Below are positions 1-10,882 of a stretch of DNA of 64,000 bases, in pieces; positions within the stretch are counted from its first letter, which is position 1, and every line of letters starts with the position of its first letter. Under the pieces are notes generated by a model. It saw nothing but the letters and a program-made list of their open reading frames with translations. It was not told where the DNA came from and did not search any database. The stretch spans positions 357,077 through 421,076 of the forward strand of contig SIJG01000014.1 in assembly GCA_023374025.1 (NCBI GenBank), written 5' to 3'. Source of the DNA: Heterodera schachtii. Its lineage: Eukaryota > Nematoda > Chromadorea > Rhabditida > Heteroderidae. Both the position numbers and the translations under genes were made by a program.

Positions 1-46
1 AGCACTATTAAATGCCAATTCGAATTTTTCATTGGTTTTCCTTCAG

Positions 47-585
47 GCCGTTTCCGCCTGTTTGGTCGCCTGCCCTTCTCCGATCATTGAGCGGAGCAGT
101 TCAAAAAGTTCAAAGGGCACCGTCCGCTCCATGCCCTTCAGCGACATCGGTTGGCTAATCGTTGTTTTTTTCTTTGCTAATTAATGACAATCTCTTAATT
201 AGCTCGGCGAAGACAACGCAAAACGTTTATGTGCGGGAAGAGTTCCGTTTCTTCGAATGACTGCTCATCGGCTGGGGACGTTCACAATCAGCTGATGCGA
301 TTCAATTTCTTCAGTCTCCGCAATGGGACGACGCAATCGACGACAAATCAGAGGACACAAAACGGAGGATGGACAACGGCAACGGTGGTGGAGGACGGGG
401 GGAAAAGCATAAAACGGAAAGAAAACGGCGGAGAAGCGACCAATGGCAATCAGCGGGACAGAGAGACGGAACAGAAACACCAGCAGAACAACAACGAGGG
501 GGAGGAGGAAAAGCATGGAGAAGAGCCGGAGGGACGAACGGCACAACCCATTAATAACAGCATCAACAACAATGTTCAAGCATAA
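47..585 (+). CDS. 3' end of an unidentified gene (last two coding exons)
   Basis: I do not recognise the family. A coding exon runs from 47, just after a TTCCTTCAG acceptor, to 149. A 53-nt intron (150-202, GTTGGC to TTAG) then joins it in frame to 203-585, which ends with TAA. The first exon encodes a Ser/Lys-rich stretch (about AVSACLVACPSPIIERSSSK onward). The second opens with a basic patch, ARRRQRKTFMCGKSS, and becomes a low-complexity tail rich in Asn, Gln, Glu and Gly, ending INNSINNNVQA. Phase is kept across the intron, which supports the join. The tail looks like a disordered cytoplasmic or nuclear C-terminus. The rest of the gene lies left of the window. It converges on the PAN-domain gene. 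An AATAAA lies near 767. Confidence 0.6.
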
Positions 586-1152
586 TCAAGCTCATAATTA
601 ATTTGTGACTATCGGTCGGCCGACTTTCGTTGTGCTCTTTGGCTTTGCCAATGTCTCTCTTTGCCCCTCCCTTTTCCCTTTGATCTCGCCGCTACCCTTT
701 CCTTTTTCTTTGTGTATTTTTTTTTGCAAATTTCTAAAAAAAATAAAAACAAAAACGAAGAGAGAATAAATAATATATGTGTCAGCATTTGTTCGTCGTT
801 TGGCTTTCCTTTGCTCCCTCAGCAGTCAATTGGCTTTGAGCAGAATTCCCTTTGCGATCCAATCCATCTTTTCGTTTGGCAATTACTTTAATTACTGGCA
901 AATGCCTCCGGCAATGCCCACCTCATCCCATAAGGGCACCGCTTTCGCCCGAGTGCGTCTCTGACCGCAAGGCAATCGACCGGCGTCCGTCGGTCGTCGG
1001 AGTGTTCGGCCGCCGTCGCATTGGCTGTCAACTTCCAAATCCGTTGTATTCTCAGCGGTTTTGGCACTGCAAATGCTCTTTAAATTTTCCATTCGCCAAT
1101 TTTGGCATTTCTCGGATTTATTTTCAATATAAATTAATTCATTCGTTACATT
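586..1152. other. Convergent intergenic region
   Basis: The 3' flanks of two convergent genes meet here. AATAAA-type signals are seen on the plus strand near 767 and on the minus strand near 1118, downstream of the two stop codons. The open frames in this stretch are low-complexity and show no family features, so I call no gene. Confidence 0.6.
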
Positions 1153-4100
1153 TTAACTTGAAAATGCCAATTTTGTCAGATTATTTTGGTTGCTCCTTCT
1201 TCCTCTTTCTCCCTTTTGTGCTCCTTTTCTGTCCATCCAATTTGTCCACTCACTTTTTCGGCATGGCATTGACTCTTTTGGGCACTTTCTCACGTCCTTC
1301 GCCTCGCGGCACTTCAAATAGCGATGCCGCATTTCGGCAAGCATTGGAACGGATGAGCTGAGAGGACATTTCGACCAAAGGGTCCATTTTTGCAAATCTT
1401 CGTCCTTTTCTGATACACTCGCGCCGATGGGAATGTCCTGAAAGTGTCAAAGATCAATTAATTGGCACGGATTTTATTAATTTAGAAAAGGGGCGTCAAA
1501 TTGTTTTGCCTTGAAACGGCGCCTTTCGTCGTCGGGCAAAGGCTGCGGCGAGGGGGGAAGCCGCGGCTGTTCCATGTCCACGTAAAGCATGTGCACATTT
1601 TGGTCCTGCCAAAGGACAACGGAATGATCACTTTTGATCAGATTGTGCCCACTTCCTGCACAAAAACATCGGATTGGGTGAATCTGCTCTCAGAATTCAT
1701 CAGACAATTCTGAAATAAAAGCATATAAAATTGGGTGGGTGTTCCGACAAATCCGACAGAAATTTGTTTTTTTTTTAAATGCTAAAAATAAAATGAGGCG
1801 CACAAAATAATCTAATCGCCCGCCGGGGTTAACAACCAATTTTTGACCCCTCTCGGCTTGCGAGATGCTTTTGTTTGCCTGATCAGCATCCGTCGGGTAG
1901 AACATCAGTGATTTGCATCTGAACCCGTAGCTCGACTCGGCCATTAGACACGCTTTGATACATTCGGACAATGACCCGGCATTGAACACTTCTTGCACAT
2001 GTCTTAAGGGTGTTCCTCTGCTGCTGTTAGACCAACTTTTGTTCTCTCACCCGACCAAAATATGACCAATCGCAGCGGAAAAAAACGCGCCGTTTGTCGT
2101 CCCCGCGGGAGAGAGAGGCGTCCAAACAAATCTTTTCTACGTATTTGAATTTGGGAGCGGCCAAAAGAGAGTCGGGCGCGGAATGGTTGGCCGCGGAAGT
2201 GGACAATTCGCAGCGATGGGCGGCGGAGAAAACGGCGGAATTGCTGAAAACGGAAAACTTGGCTAAATTGAGGGCGGGGGGGGGGGCAAAGCGGGTACGA
2301 AGGGGAAGAGGGCATACGTGAACAAGGGGTGCGCCAGGGCGAGGCCCATACGACGTACGATTGGCACAGGGGGGGGGGGGTGTGCCGGCACACCCCTTGT
2401 TCACCTATGGAAGAGGGGAGGGGAAGGAGACAGCGCATAAAACAGGTAAAAACCCAACTCGTACTAGACGAACTCATACTGCCCCGACTCGTACTGTTTT
2501 TCGACTAAAAAATCGTCATAACTTTTGTCAAAGTCGACCAAATTAAACATTCTTGGTATCATTCAATAGCCCTCAAGTTTCTCTATTCCCTTGAAAAATT
2601 TCAAAGGTCATATTTAAAGAAAATTCTTGACTAAATTTTTTTTTTCAATTTTGATATATCTTTTTTTGAAACATGATAATAATTTCTTGAATTTTGAATG
2701 TTGATAGAGACTAATGAATTTGAATGTTGATAGAGAACCTTAAATACTAAGAAAGTTTAATTGGTCGATTTTACAAAACTTGTGAATAGGTTGTGCATTT
2801 TTTTTGCATTTGTTCTTTCGAATTGCTGACCAAGTGGAGAGTCGAATTGGCGCATCACATGCGTCCATGCACTCGGCCACGTCTTTCGCCCCAATTTCCT
2901 CAATGCTATTTGTGCCGCCGCGGCGTGCCGTAAGCAATCGCTGGTGGTCACTCACTGAAAGTGAAACCAATGCGGTTTTGCTCTTTAATGTCATTGGCCA
3001 ATACCTTCGACGTAATGTGCCAATTGTCCTTTTTTGGGGCACGCCTTCAAAACTTCGTGGATTTTGGCCGGTCGTTTTGCACTCAAAGCGCCCATTTTGT
3101 TCAGTTTTTGCACCGTTTTGTGGAAAGGAACGCGAATCTCACGGAAGGACTGAAAAGGGAGAAGAAGCGGAAGAAGAGAGAGTGAGCAGTAAGGAGGGAA
3201 ACAATCAAAACAATCACCTGCTGATGGAATGTTTTGGATGAAAGTGCGCGGTGTCCAACGGCCGACTCAGAAGAAACATTTGCCGAAGGAGCGACAGAAA
3301 CATTCGAAGAATCCGTCGGAACGATGGGGGAAAATGAAGGCGTACTCTGTTGAGGAACAGAGGGAGGCGCCAAAGTGGCCAAAGTTGCCAAAATGGTCGT
3401 CGCGTTGGCTTCGGACAGTGAAAGCGATTCGCCATTGGGCGGCTCAGAGACCGCTGGGGGCGGAGACGAAGACAAATCACCCGCCGGAAGAGGCGAAGGT
3501 GAAGAAGGCTCCACTGGAGGAGGGGTCAATGGGCGGAGGGGGCGGCGCCGGAGGCAAAGTGCCGTCGGCACCGGCACCATCGGTGGCACTAATTGTTAAC
3601 GTTGTCGCATTTTCAGGGAATAAAGCAGAAACAGTGGCCAATAATTTGGATGGAATTGTCGTAGATGAAAGCGCAAGGGGAGAGATGGAAGGCAAATCAT
3701 CAGAGGAGGAGGGGGAGAGGGATGAAGAAGAAGCATTTGTTGACGCAATGTCCGCGATTTCTGCGGTGGGAGCGACTGAAGGATCGACAGAGGGCGTCTG
3801 TAGTAATTGGCTGGTTAATTTGGCAATTAGTGGCAAATTAATTGGGAAATTAATGACTATTCAATGGGTAATCAATCATATTATTAATGAATTGGCTCAA
3901 CTTACATTGTTGGCAAGACCATTGATGTTCAGCAGTTCAGTGCCATTCTCATCTTCCTAAGTTCATTTGCCATCATTTTTCTCTGTCTTTCCCCTGTGCG
4001 ACTTCTCTCTTCGGCTCAATGAGTTCCGTTTTGTCTGCCAGCAATTTGCACGGGCATAAGCATTGTCTGCCGCCGTCTCCCCTCCCTCCCTCTTCGGCCC

Positions 4101-5116
4101 CCGAGGCGTCTCTCTCCGTCAAATTCAACAATTGTTGCGCATTTTCACTGTTTACGGCGTTTTGAGAATCCGCCGACACCGACACATTGGTCACTTCCGC
4201 CGGCGGAAGGCCGCCCAATTGAAAGTCGGAGGGGGGAAGGGCGGGCAAAAAGCTGAAATTGGGGGGGGGGGGCGGGGGAGGGTAATGGAAGTGCCCACGG
4301 GGGAAAAGCAAAAAAGGGAGAGAAATTCTCACTCGAAATAATCCCTCCCTTTGAAATCGACCAAAAAATACGGCGACGTAGTGCCATTTACTGCAAACAA
4401 ATCACAAATTTTCCACCGATGGTCGTAAGTAACGGAACGGCAAACCCACGCTTTGGAGGGATCCTAAAAATGGAAAAAGTCGCGATAAAATTCCTCAAAG
4501 AATTGTTTTTTATCATTTCTTGTTCACCTGATATTTTGTTGTACACAGCTCCAAACACTCGTCGCATCGTATTCCGCTCGTTCTGTCGAACATTATCGCA
4601 TTGGCAACCGCCGATTGGGCGTGGACGCGCCATTTGTTTGGATCTTCGTAAATGATCAAAACAATTAGGGCCATCAGAAGCCATTAGCCACCCCCCCCCC
4701 CCATTTTTTGCTTTGATGTCCCCGCTTTGCGCTACCAAATTGGCATTGCCCCTCACTGCGCGTCTCTCTCCGCGTTGGTGGCGGCGGCGCCCTCCGATAA
4801 GCCGGCATTTCGTCGCCATCGATGAATGAAAGTGGTATTGGAACTCTGAGATGGGTTAGTCGGCCAATACATTAACATTTGGCCAAATGTTTGCTTTTTA
4901 CCGCGGCGGTGCCACGGGGGCAATCGGTGCCTTTCTGATGTTCACCCCTTGCGCCAGTTGGCCTTCCCTGTCTAAACTGGCTCCGTTTCCCGCAATTCCG
5001 GCCCCATTAATTCCCTCGGCCGGAAGCCCCGCGTAAGCGCCATAACTTTCTTGGCCAATTACGAGAACAAATCCGGCGGATACTGAGAGAAACAAAAGGA
5101 GACTAAGAAAATTCAT
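1153..5116 (-). CDS. Secreted multi-PAN/Apple-domain protein with C-terminal TSP1-like module
   Basis: The start ATG at 5116-5114 opens a clear signal peptide (MNFLSLLLFLSVSAGFVLVIG). The mature start is Gly/Ala-rich and followed by a proline stretch (4850-4700). I see three PAN/Apple modules. The first has GIRCDECLELC and AWVCRSVTYDHRWKICDLF (about 4640-4340). A Ser/Pro/Ala-rich linker follows (about 4330-3215). The second has AKDVAECMDAC then HRCELS and YVEKIC (about 2960-2060). The third has NAGSLSECIKACLM, FRCKSLMFYPTD and NCLMNSESRF (about 1995-1650). The last exon has a WTLWSKCP TSP1-like start and ends at 1153, with AATAAA just beyond. PAN modules bind proteins or sugars in matrix, cuticle and receptor proteins. 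No ZP domain or membrane anchor is visible, so secretion into matrix or cuticle is inferred. Exon limits in the linker are uncertain. Confidence 0.7.
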
Positions 5117-7135
5117 TTGCTTAATTGAAATGAAAATTACGGGGAGAAAGAGACAAAAGGCAATTGAATAAAAAGTGATCGGATCAGAGAAAATGATTAA
5201 AAGGTATTCTCGGCAATTCCGTCCAGACGATATGCCGTTGGTATGTCCATTAGCATAACAACCTTAACCATCCAGGCAAACGAAATTGGCGATCCGGAAG
5301 GGAATAGAGGGGAGGAGAAGGGATGGATGATGGGATTAGAAGGAGCAGCAGCAGAGCAACTGATTTGGGCATTTGGGGAGAGAGGGGGCGGAAGGGAGGG
5401 GGAGGGAAAGGCGGGAGGAGGGGAAGGAGAGGGGGATGGACTGGTCCACCCCACCCACCCAACTCACCACTTAAGCACAAATTCAGCTGCTGATCACCAC
5501 AACTCGTTCGAGAGGAGGAGAAAAACATCGGATGTTGTGTGTGGCGTTAGGGGGGGGGGGGAAGAACAATTCATCGCTTGTCCGGACGACGGAGAATGCC
5601 CTCCACACTCATCTCATTCAATCGCTCGCCCAGCTTAGAGTTCTCCAAAGAAAGTGAAAGCATTGGATAAATTGAACTGCTCGAGGCGATTTGGGTGACA
5701 GATAAGGAAAGAGCCGAAGTGGAGAGAAAAAGCAGCTTTACGTCTCGAAAGCAACGAATTCCGAGAATAGCCTTGGGCATTGGGTCAGTTGAAGCTTTTT
5801 TGTGTTAAAGTCAGCGGCAGAGCGACAGTGAATGATTAGTGTCATTTGTTGTGTTTAGGGATGGATCAGTGCTAATTGGGCAATTAGACAATGGCAATGG
5901 CCATGGCTTTGTTTTTTATTCATAAAACATTTTTGATGCAAGTGAAAGTTGGTTAAATTACGGAACAACTGCGCAACCCAAAGCCTTGTTTTTCGCCGAA
6001 TTCTTCCAAATTAAATTAAGCCGCAGCGGTGGGAAAGCGTCAGTCACTTGCCGACCCAACGGGAGAAACAATTATGCCGGATGATCCATTTCGGCATTCC
6101 CCGCGGACCCTTCTCACCATTCGCTCTGAGCATTTCAACCTAACACTTTCACTCTTTGATTCATTGGTCCGATTCGGTGAGTTCAAAGCACTCAAAGCAA
6201 AAAAGAGAACAATCCAAAAAACAACTGCTGAACAAATTCGGCGTTTTCACTTTTCAAACGCTGTTGGAGAGGAAATTTTGCAAAATCCCATGAATCATCG
6301 GGGTGAAATGTCGGCGGATTTGTGACTATGAAATGAGACGTCCTCTACTTTAATTATTTCCAACTTTTTATTCTTCAACCATTGTCCTACGGGCAGAGAA
6401 TTGGCTAATCATAATTAACTTTGTTTATTGCAATTTAAATAACTTAGAATATTTAACACTGTGTGTCTTTAGGGTGCTTCGCGCAAAGAAAATTTATCAT
6501 GGCCTTAACTTTAAAATGGGCCACGGAATTCGAAAACTTTTTCATCTTGTTCTACATATCTTCTCTCTCCTCTCTCGCTTCTTTTCCCCTCTCTTTTTCT
6601 CTTCCTCTGTTCTTTTTAATTTGAATTTGATGAAAAATGAATATGGCAGATAGCCCTAATTGTTCGCTATTGGCCTGCGAAATTTTGTTAAGTTTAAGTT
6701 ATGGCCAGAAATTTTTGAATAACCAGGTTTTTCGAATTCTATGTACTTATAATAATTTTTTGAAACAATGAATTTAAAATTTTGTATGCTAATAAATGAT
6801 ACTGAGAATAAAATTTTGTATGCTAATAAATGATACTGAGAAAGCCAACCTAAAAGCCACCAATCAACTCGCTCTCTCCAAATTTCTTCATACTGTATGT
6901 ACCAAAGATTATCAAAAAATCAAATACGGACTACCCATGCAAAATTGGAACAGCAAAACCAGAATTTAGAAAAATCCCAATGTTAGCACCACAAGTGCGA
7001 TAAATTAAACAACAAAAGTTTGGAATCCAATTCTTTCAAAGAAACAAAAAAAAGAAATAAAGCGAAGTATAAATATAACATCCGCAAAAGATCATCGTCA
7101 GAGAAAGAAACACGGAGAAATGTTCACAATCTTCA
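5117..7135. other. Intergenic region, no supported gene
   Basis: This is the upstream flank of the PAN-domain gene and the downstream flank of SUMO. It holds G-runs (near 5550), a purine-rich stretch (5300-5440), a CT-rich stretch (6560-6615), a tandem duplication (6777-6841), and near 6650-6780 a degenerate copy of a dispersed repeat (gatagcccta ... ttcgctatt ... ggcctgc). A 98-codon open frame (6029-6325, plus) and a 69-codon one (5780-5571, minus) have no family features. Confidence 0.6.
6777..6841. repeat. Tandem duplication of about 33 bp
   Basis: The AT-rich unit aaaattttgtatgctaataa plus tgatactgaga occurs twice back to back with almost no divergence, pointing to a recent local duplication. 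Confidence 0.85.
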
Positions 7136-7665
7136 TTATTCCTCCACAATGTAGCCTCCGAGCTGTTCTTGGTACACCTAAACAATTAATGAAAACAGTA
7201 AGGACGGCCTGGTCATCCACCCATCCATCACCCCACATACTTCAATGACGTCGTCCTCCTCCATTTCAAGTGATTTGGGGGTGTCGTCGTCATTGACGCG
7301 GCGGCCATCGAACAAAAAGCGCAAAGAAGTCACCTAAAAATGTGGAGACAATCAGTGTATTGGTTATTTATGGATGGGGTGAGTGGAAACCCCCGTCTAA
7401 ACTTTAAGGACCAAAACGGTTTTGATAAACCTGGACGCCAGTCCGCTCAGCGTACGCCTTCTTCAGCTTGCCCATGGATGTCCCGTATTTGACCCGGAAA
7501 TGCACTTCATTTGAGTCCTAAAAATGAACAGTTAAAACGGTGTGGTCACGCCATCACACAAAGCAAACAGACCTGGCCCACAACCTTCAGTTTGATGTAC
7601 TCGGCGGGCTGAGCGCCACCAGCGGCACCGGCTCCTCCTGCGTTCGTGCCACTTTCGTCGGCCAT
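7136..7665 (-). CDS. smo-1: SUMO (small ubiquitin-like modifier)
   Basis: Four exons join in phase: 7665-7573, 7517-7431, 7333-7241 and 7177-7136, giving 104 residues. The start [19 protein letters not shown] is a flexible Gly/Ala-rich tail. It is followed by the ubiquitin-like fold with [10 protein letters not shown], the SUMO strand [32 protein letters not shown] and [17 protein letters not shown]. The C-terminus is GG followed by YIVEE, so SUMO protease must remove five residues to expose the diglycine used for lysine conjugation. The length and all core motifs are typical of the family. SUMO acts through the E1 (AOS1/UBA2) and E2 (UBC9) enzymes, mainly on nuclear proteins. The gene diverges from the RHO-1 gene. 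No defect is seen. Confidence 0.97.
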
Positions 7666-7892
7666 TTTCAATTTAGAAAAGAATGGATAGGAAAGTAAAT
7701 TTAATCTAATGGAAATCGAAAAATTTTGAGTTTTCGACTTTTTGTTGGAATTCGGGTCCAAGGTAGGAATTGGTCGAAATTGATGCCGGATTCGTGAGTG
7801 ATCCCAAAAACAATTGGAAGCATGTCTTTATGATTTTGAAAAATTAAAAAAAAAAATTTTGAAAAAAGGTGTGATACCATCGACATATTACC

Positions 7893-8365
7893 GAACTGGG
7901 TACTTGTGCAGTTTACGCCCCATAACAATTTTTTTTTATATAAATTTTTAAAACCAATTTTAATAGGTTTTCGAGGTCGCTGATCAGGAATCTGAACTCA
8001 GAATTGTGCTATTTCGAATCCCGAACCCGAATTCGAACACCTGCAAAAAAATTTACAAAAATTGATTTTCAACGATTTTGAGTCAACAACCTCCATAGCA
8101 AGAATTTTGACGATCATGATTCTGTCTTTGTCATTTGTGGTCCCAATTGTTGGACTGTACCCATGCGTATGGCGGTTGTTGACTCGAAATCGGTGAAATC
8201 AATTTTTGAAAATTTTTTTGCAGATGTTCGGGTTCGGGATTCGAAATAGCATGATTCTGAGTTCTGATTCGTGATCAGCGACCTCGAAAACCTATTAAAT
8301 TGGTTTTAAAAATTTATATTAAAAAAAAATTTATGGGGCTTAAACTGCACAAGTACCCCGAACTG
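7893..8365. repeat. Foldback (inverted repeat) element
   Basis: Two arms of about 195 nt (7893-8091 and 8174-8365) are imperfect reverse complements around a spacer of about 80 nt. The left arm holds cgaactgggtacttgtgcag, ggttttcgaggtcgctgatc and gagtcaacaacc. The right arm holds ggttgttgactcg, gatcagcgacctcgaaaacc and tgcacaagtaccccgaactg. No coding capacity is seen, so it resembles a non-autonomous foldback or MITE-like element. Confidence 0.85.
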
Positions 8366-8524
8366 AATATTTACGCCTTAAAGTTCACTGGACGCTTAAC
8401 GCATAAGAGCCAAAAAGGGGCCCAACATCTATGATATTACCAAAAGTTTCTTAGGTAATTTACTTTTGTAAATTTGAATTTTAAAATTCTATCAAATAAA
8501 AGTGAATTAAAGTTTGAATTGAAA

Positions 8525-8825
8525 AATCAAGAACAGTAGTGATATGATAAGAGAATGAAGTAAAAGAGAGAGAGAAAAATAAACTAAATAAGGAGAAGAA
8601 AATAAAGGAACAATGAAAAAGCAATGGGAAGAGAGAAAAAATGGAACATAGAGGAAAGAGGAGAAGGAAGTGAGCGAGTGGAAAAAGAAAAGATATAAAT
8701 AAAAGCATAGAGAAAAGGAGAGAGACAGGAGAAAGAGAGAGGGAAGTGGAGAAAGAGCGAGAGAGAGAGAGGTATAGACAGGATGGAAGGACAGAAGAAA
8801 GAAATAAAGAAAGAAAGGGCGGTCT
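8525..8825. repeat. Polypurine (GA-rich) tract
   Basis: About 300 nt in which the plus strand is overwhelmingly A and G, with gagagagaga and aaagaaagaaa microsatellite blocks. The open frames that cross it on the minus strand (Ser/Leu/Phe-rich) are products of composition, not genes. Confidence 0.8.
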
Positions 8826-9151
8826 GTCGGAAGTCGCGGCAGAAGAAGCCGATGACAAGTCAAAGAAGACAGCGGAGTTGGCTATGGCTTTTCAACCGTC
8901 AAAACCCTGAAAGAACAGCAGAACGGAACGAACGGACATCTTCTTGTCCCATCCGACAACATTCAATTGTTTCTATGAGATAAATAAAAAGAATAAATTT
9001 AAAACACTTCAAAATGGTGATAAGTGATAAGCAAAAGAGTTAAATGTAAAGGCAAAATGTTAGTTATCCTTGCAGCAAAATAGAAAAAAGGACAAATTGG
9101 CACTTGCATAATTGTTAAATTATGTTTAGCTATTATCCATCTAAAAATACA

Positions 9152-10882
9152 ATGTCCGCCATTCGTAAAAAGTTGGTTATTGTCGGGGACGGCGCTTGTG
9201 GTAAGACATGTTTGCTGATTGTGTTCAGCAAAGACCAGTTCCCAGATGTTTATGTAAGTATTTCCGATGTTTTTTCTCAATTTATTTCATTTGGATTTTT
9301 TAAGGTGCCAACGGTTTTTGAAAATTATGTCGCGGACATCGAAGTGGATGGGAAACAGGTTTTGTTTTGGTGGTTAAACAACTATCCATTACATTAGGCA
9401 TGACTTTGAATTCTTGAAATCAACCCAAACTCTCTTTGACCAGCTCACTCAGTTTGATTAAGGTCGAACTTGCGTTGTGGGACACGGCCGGGCAGGAGGA
9501 CTACGACCGACTCCGACCGCTCAGCTACCCGGACACTGACGTGATTTTGATGTGCTTTAGCATTGACTCGCCCGACTCGCTGGATAATATTCCAGAAAAG
9601 TGGACACCCGAAGTAAGCGATTGGGCGGAACTTTCACGACCGTATTTCACACTTAAGGTGCGCCATTTTTGTCCAAATGTGAGTTTTTTGCTTTCTATTA
9701 AAACAAATTGCTCTGTATCCTTAATAAATCAGTCCAAAATAAGAAGCCATAATCTTTTTGGACCGAGAAAAATTCTTGCCTCAAATTAAAATTATATTCA
9801 CGTTTTGCACTTTTGCAGTTTAGTGGGTCTGGTTGTTTTTTCTTCAAAAATTCCTTTAAAAGGCAGTGAAAATTTTCGGGATCGCTGATCAATTAGATTC
9901 ATTTTGAATTTCACATTTAATTCGAATCTATATAGAAAAAACCTATTTAATGGATTACAATAGTTGTGATTAATTGCTTGTTTTAATATCGTACTCAGAA
10001 AACTCTCTAAAACATTGAAATTTGCTAATAAAAGCACTGGGCCCACAAAACTGCAAAGTTGCCCAATTACAAAAACGTAAAAATTATTGTAATAAATTCA
10101 CTAATTGTACCAAACATTATTTTGGTAATCAAATTAAACCAGTAATAATGTTAGTTTGTCGTCTACCACCCTCAATTTTTCATTTGGTCAAATTGTCCCC
10201 TCCCTCCCCCTGACTCAGGTGCCTATCATTTTGGTTGGAAACAAGAAGGACTTGCGCAATGACCAGCAGACCATTCGCGACCTTTCACGGAACAAACAGG
10301 AACCGGTGAAGTCGGAGCAGGGAAAGGCAATTGCAGAACAAATCGGTTGGTAATTGCTTTTACATATAAACAAATGTTTTTAACAACGTTATTTTTTAAT
10401 TTTTGAGCTCAAATTCAACAGTAATCGGTGGTTTCAATGGTGTACGAATTTGGCCTTAATTTTTGTCGGTTCCGACCCACAGAATAAAAAGTTCAAATTT
10501 TCGAGATTCGTTTTCATGGGACAGAAAAATTTGAAGTATGTGAAAACTAAAAGCATGTATAACAGCATCAAATGGCTGTTTTCTACAGATTTCCATTTTG
10601 TGACAAAATTTTGAAATAAAAAAAGTTGGATTCTATTGCATTTTTTACCATTTCCCAAATCGCTAATCATAAGTTTGTTATTTTAAGGTGCATATGCTTA
10701 TTTGGAGTGCAGTGCGAAGACCAAGGAGGTGTGTTTGTTTTTCTGTTTGTTGGTCTTCGTCGGATTGCCAAAACAAAAAATAATTCGGCTGATTTTAGGG
10801 AATCCGAGAAGTATTTGAGAAGGCAACTCAGGCAGCACTTCAGCAGAAGAAAAAGAAGAAGAAGGGCTGCAACGTGCTCTGA
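9152..10882 (+). CDS. rho-1: RhoA-type small GTPase
   Basis: Seven exons join in frame: 9152-9253, 9305-9358, 9463-9612, 9658-9678, 10219-10345, 10688-10728 and 10799-10882. The protein starts [20 protein letters not shown] (P-loop GDGACGKT) and has switch [21 protein letters not shown] and switch [22 protein letters not shown]. It also has the guanine-specificity motif NKKD, the Rho insert region (about [19 protein letters not shown]), ECSAK, a polylysine stretch and the CAAX box CNVL. Leucine at the last position predicts geranylgeranylation and membrane anchoring. RhoA switches actomyosin contractility through ROCK, formins and RhoGEFs. Length (about 192 aa) and motifs are complete. One intron is large (9679-10218). 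The 21-nt exon 9658-9678 encodes VRHFCPN, a conserved Rho segment. Confidence 0.97.

Larger units (their letters stand above)
7666..9151. other. Divergent intergenic region between SUMO and RHO-1
   Basis: Besides the foldback repeat (7893-8365) and polypurine tract (8525-8825) listed separately, the stretch 7690-7800 carries a further copy of the same repeat family (gaattcgggtccaaggtagg, then ggtcgaaattgatgccggat). The segment from 8830 to the RHO-1 start is unremarkable and should hold that gene's 5' UTR and promoter; I can identify no specific elements. Confidence 0.5.

Noticed and set aside
229..585. A free-standing plus-strand gene starting at the ATG at 229
   Set aside because: The frame is open upstream to a splice acceptor at 202 and joins in phase to exon 47-149, so the ATG is internal.
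5571..5780. Minus-strand 69-codon frame ending LRRPDKR, resembling a neuropeptide precursor end
   Set aside because: No signal peptide of good quality, no repeated dibasic-bounded peptides and no amidation glycine; too weak to call.
6029..6325. Plus-strand 98-codon frame
   Set aside because: No recognisable domain, no splice partners or signal peptide; likely chance.
8481..8863. Minus-strand Ser/Leu/Phe-rich frames of 118-125 codons
   Set aside because: Pure translation of the polypurine tract in two frames at once.
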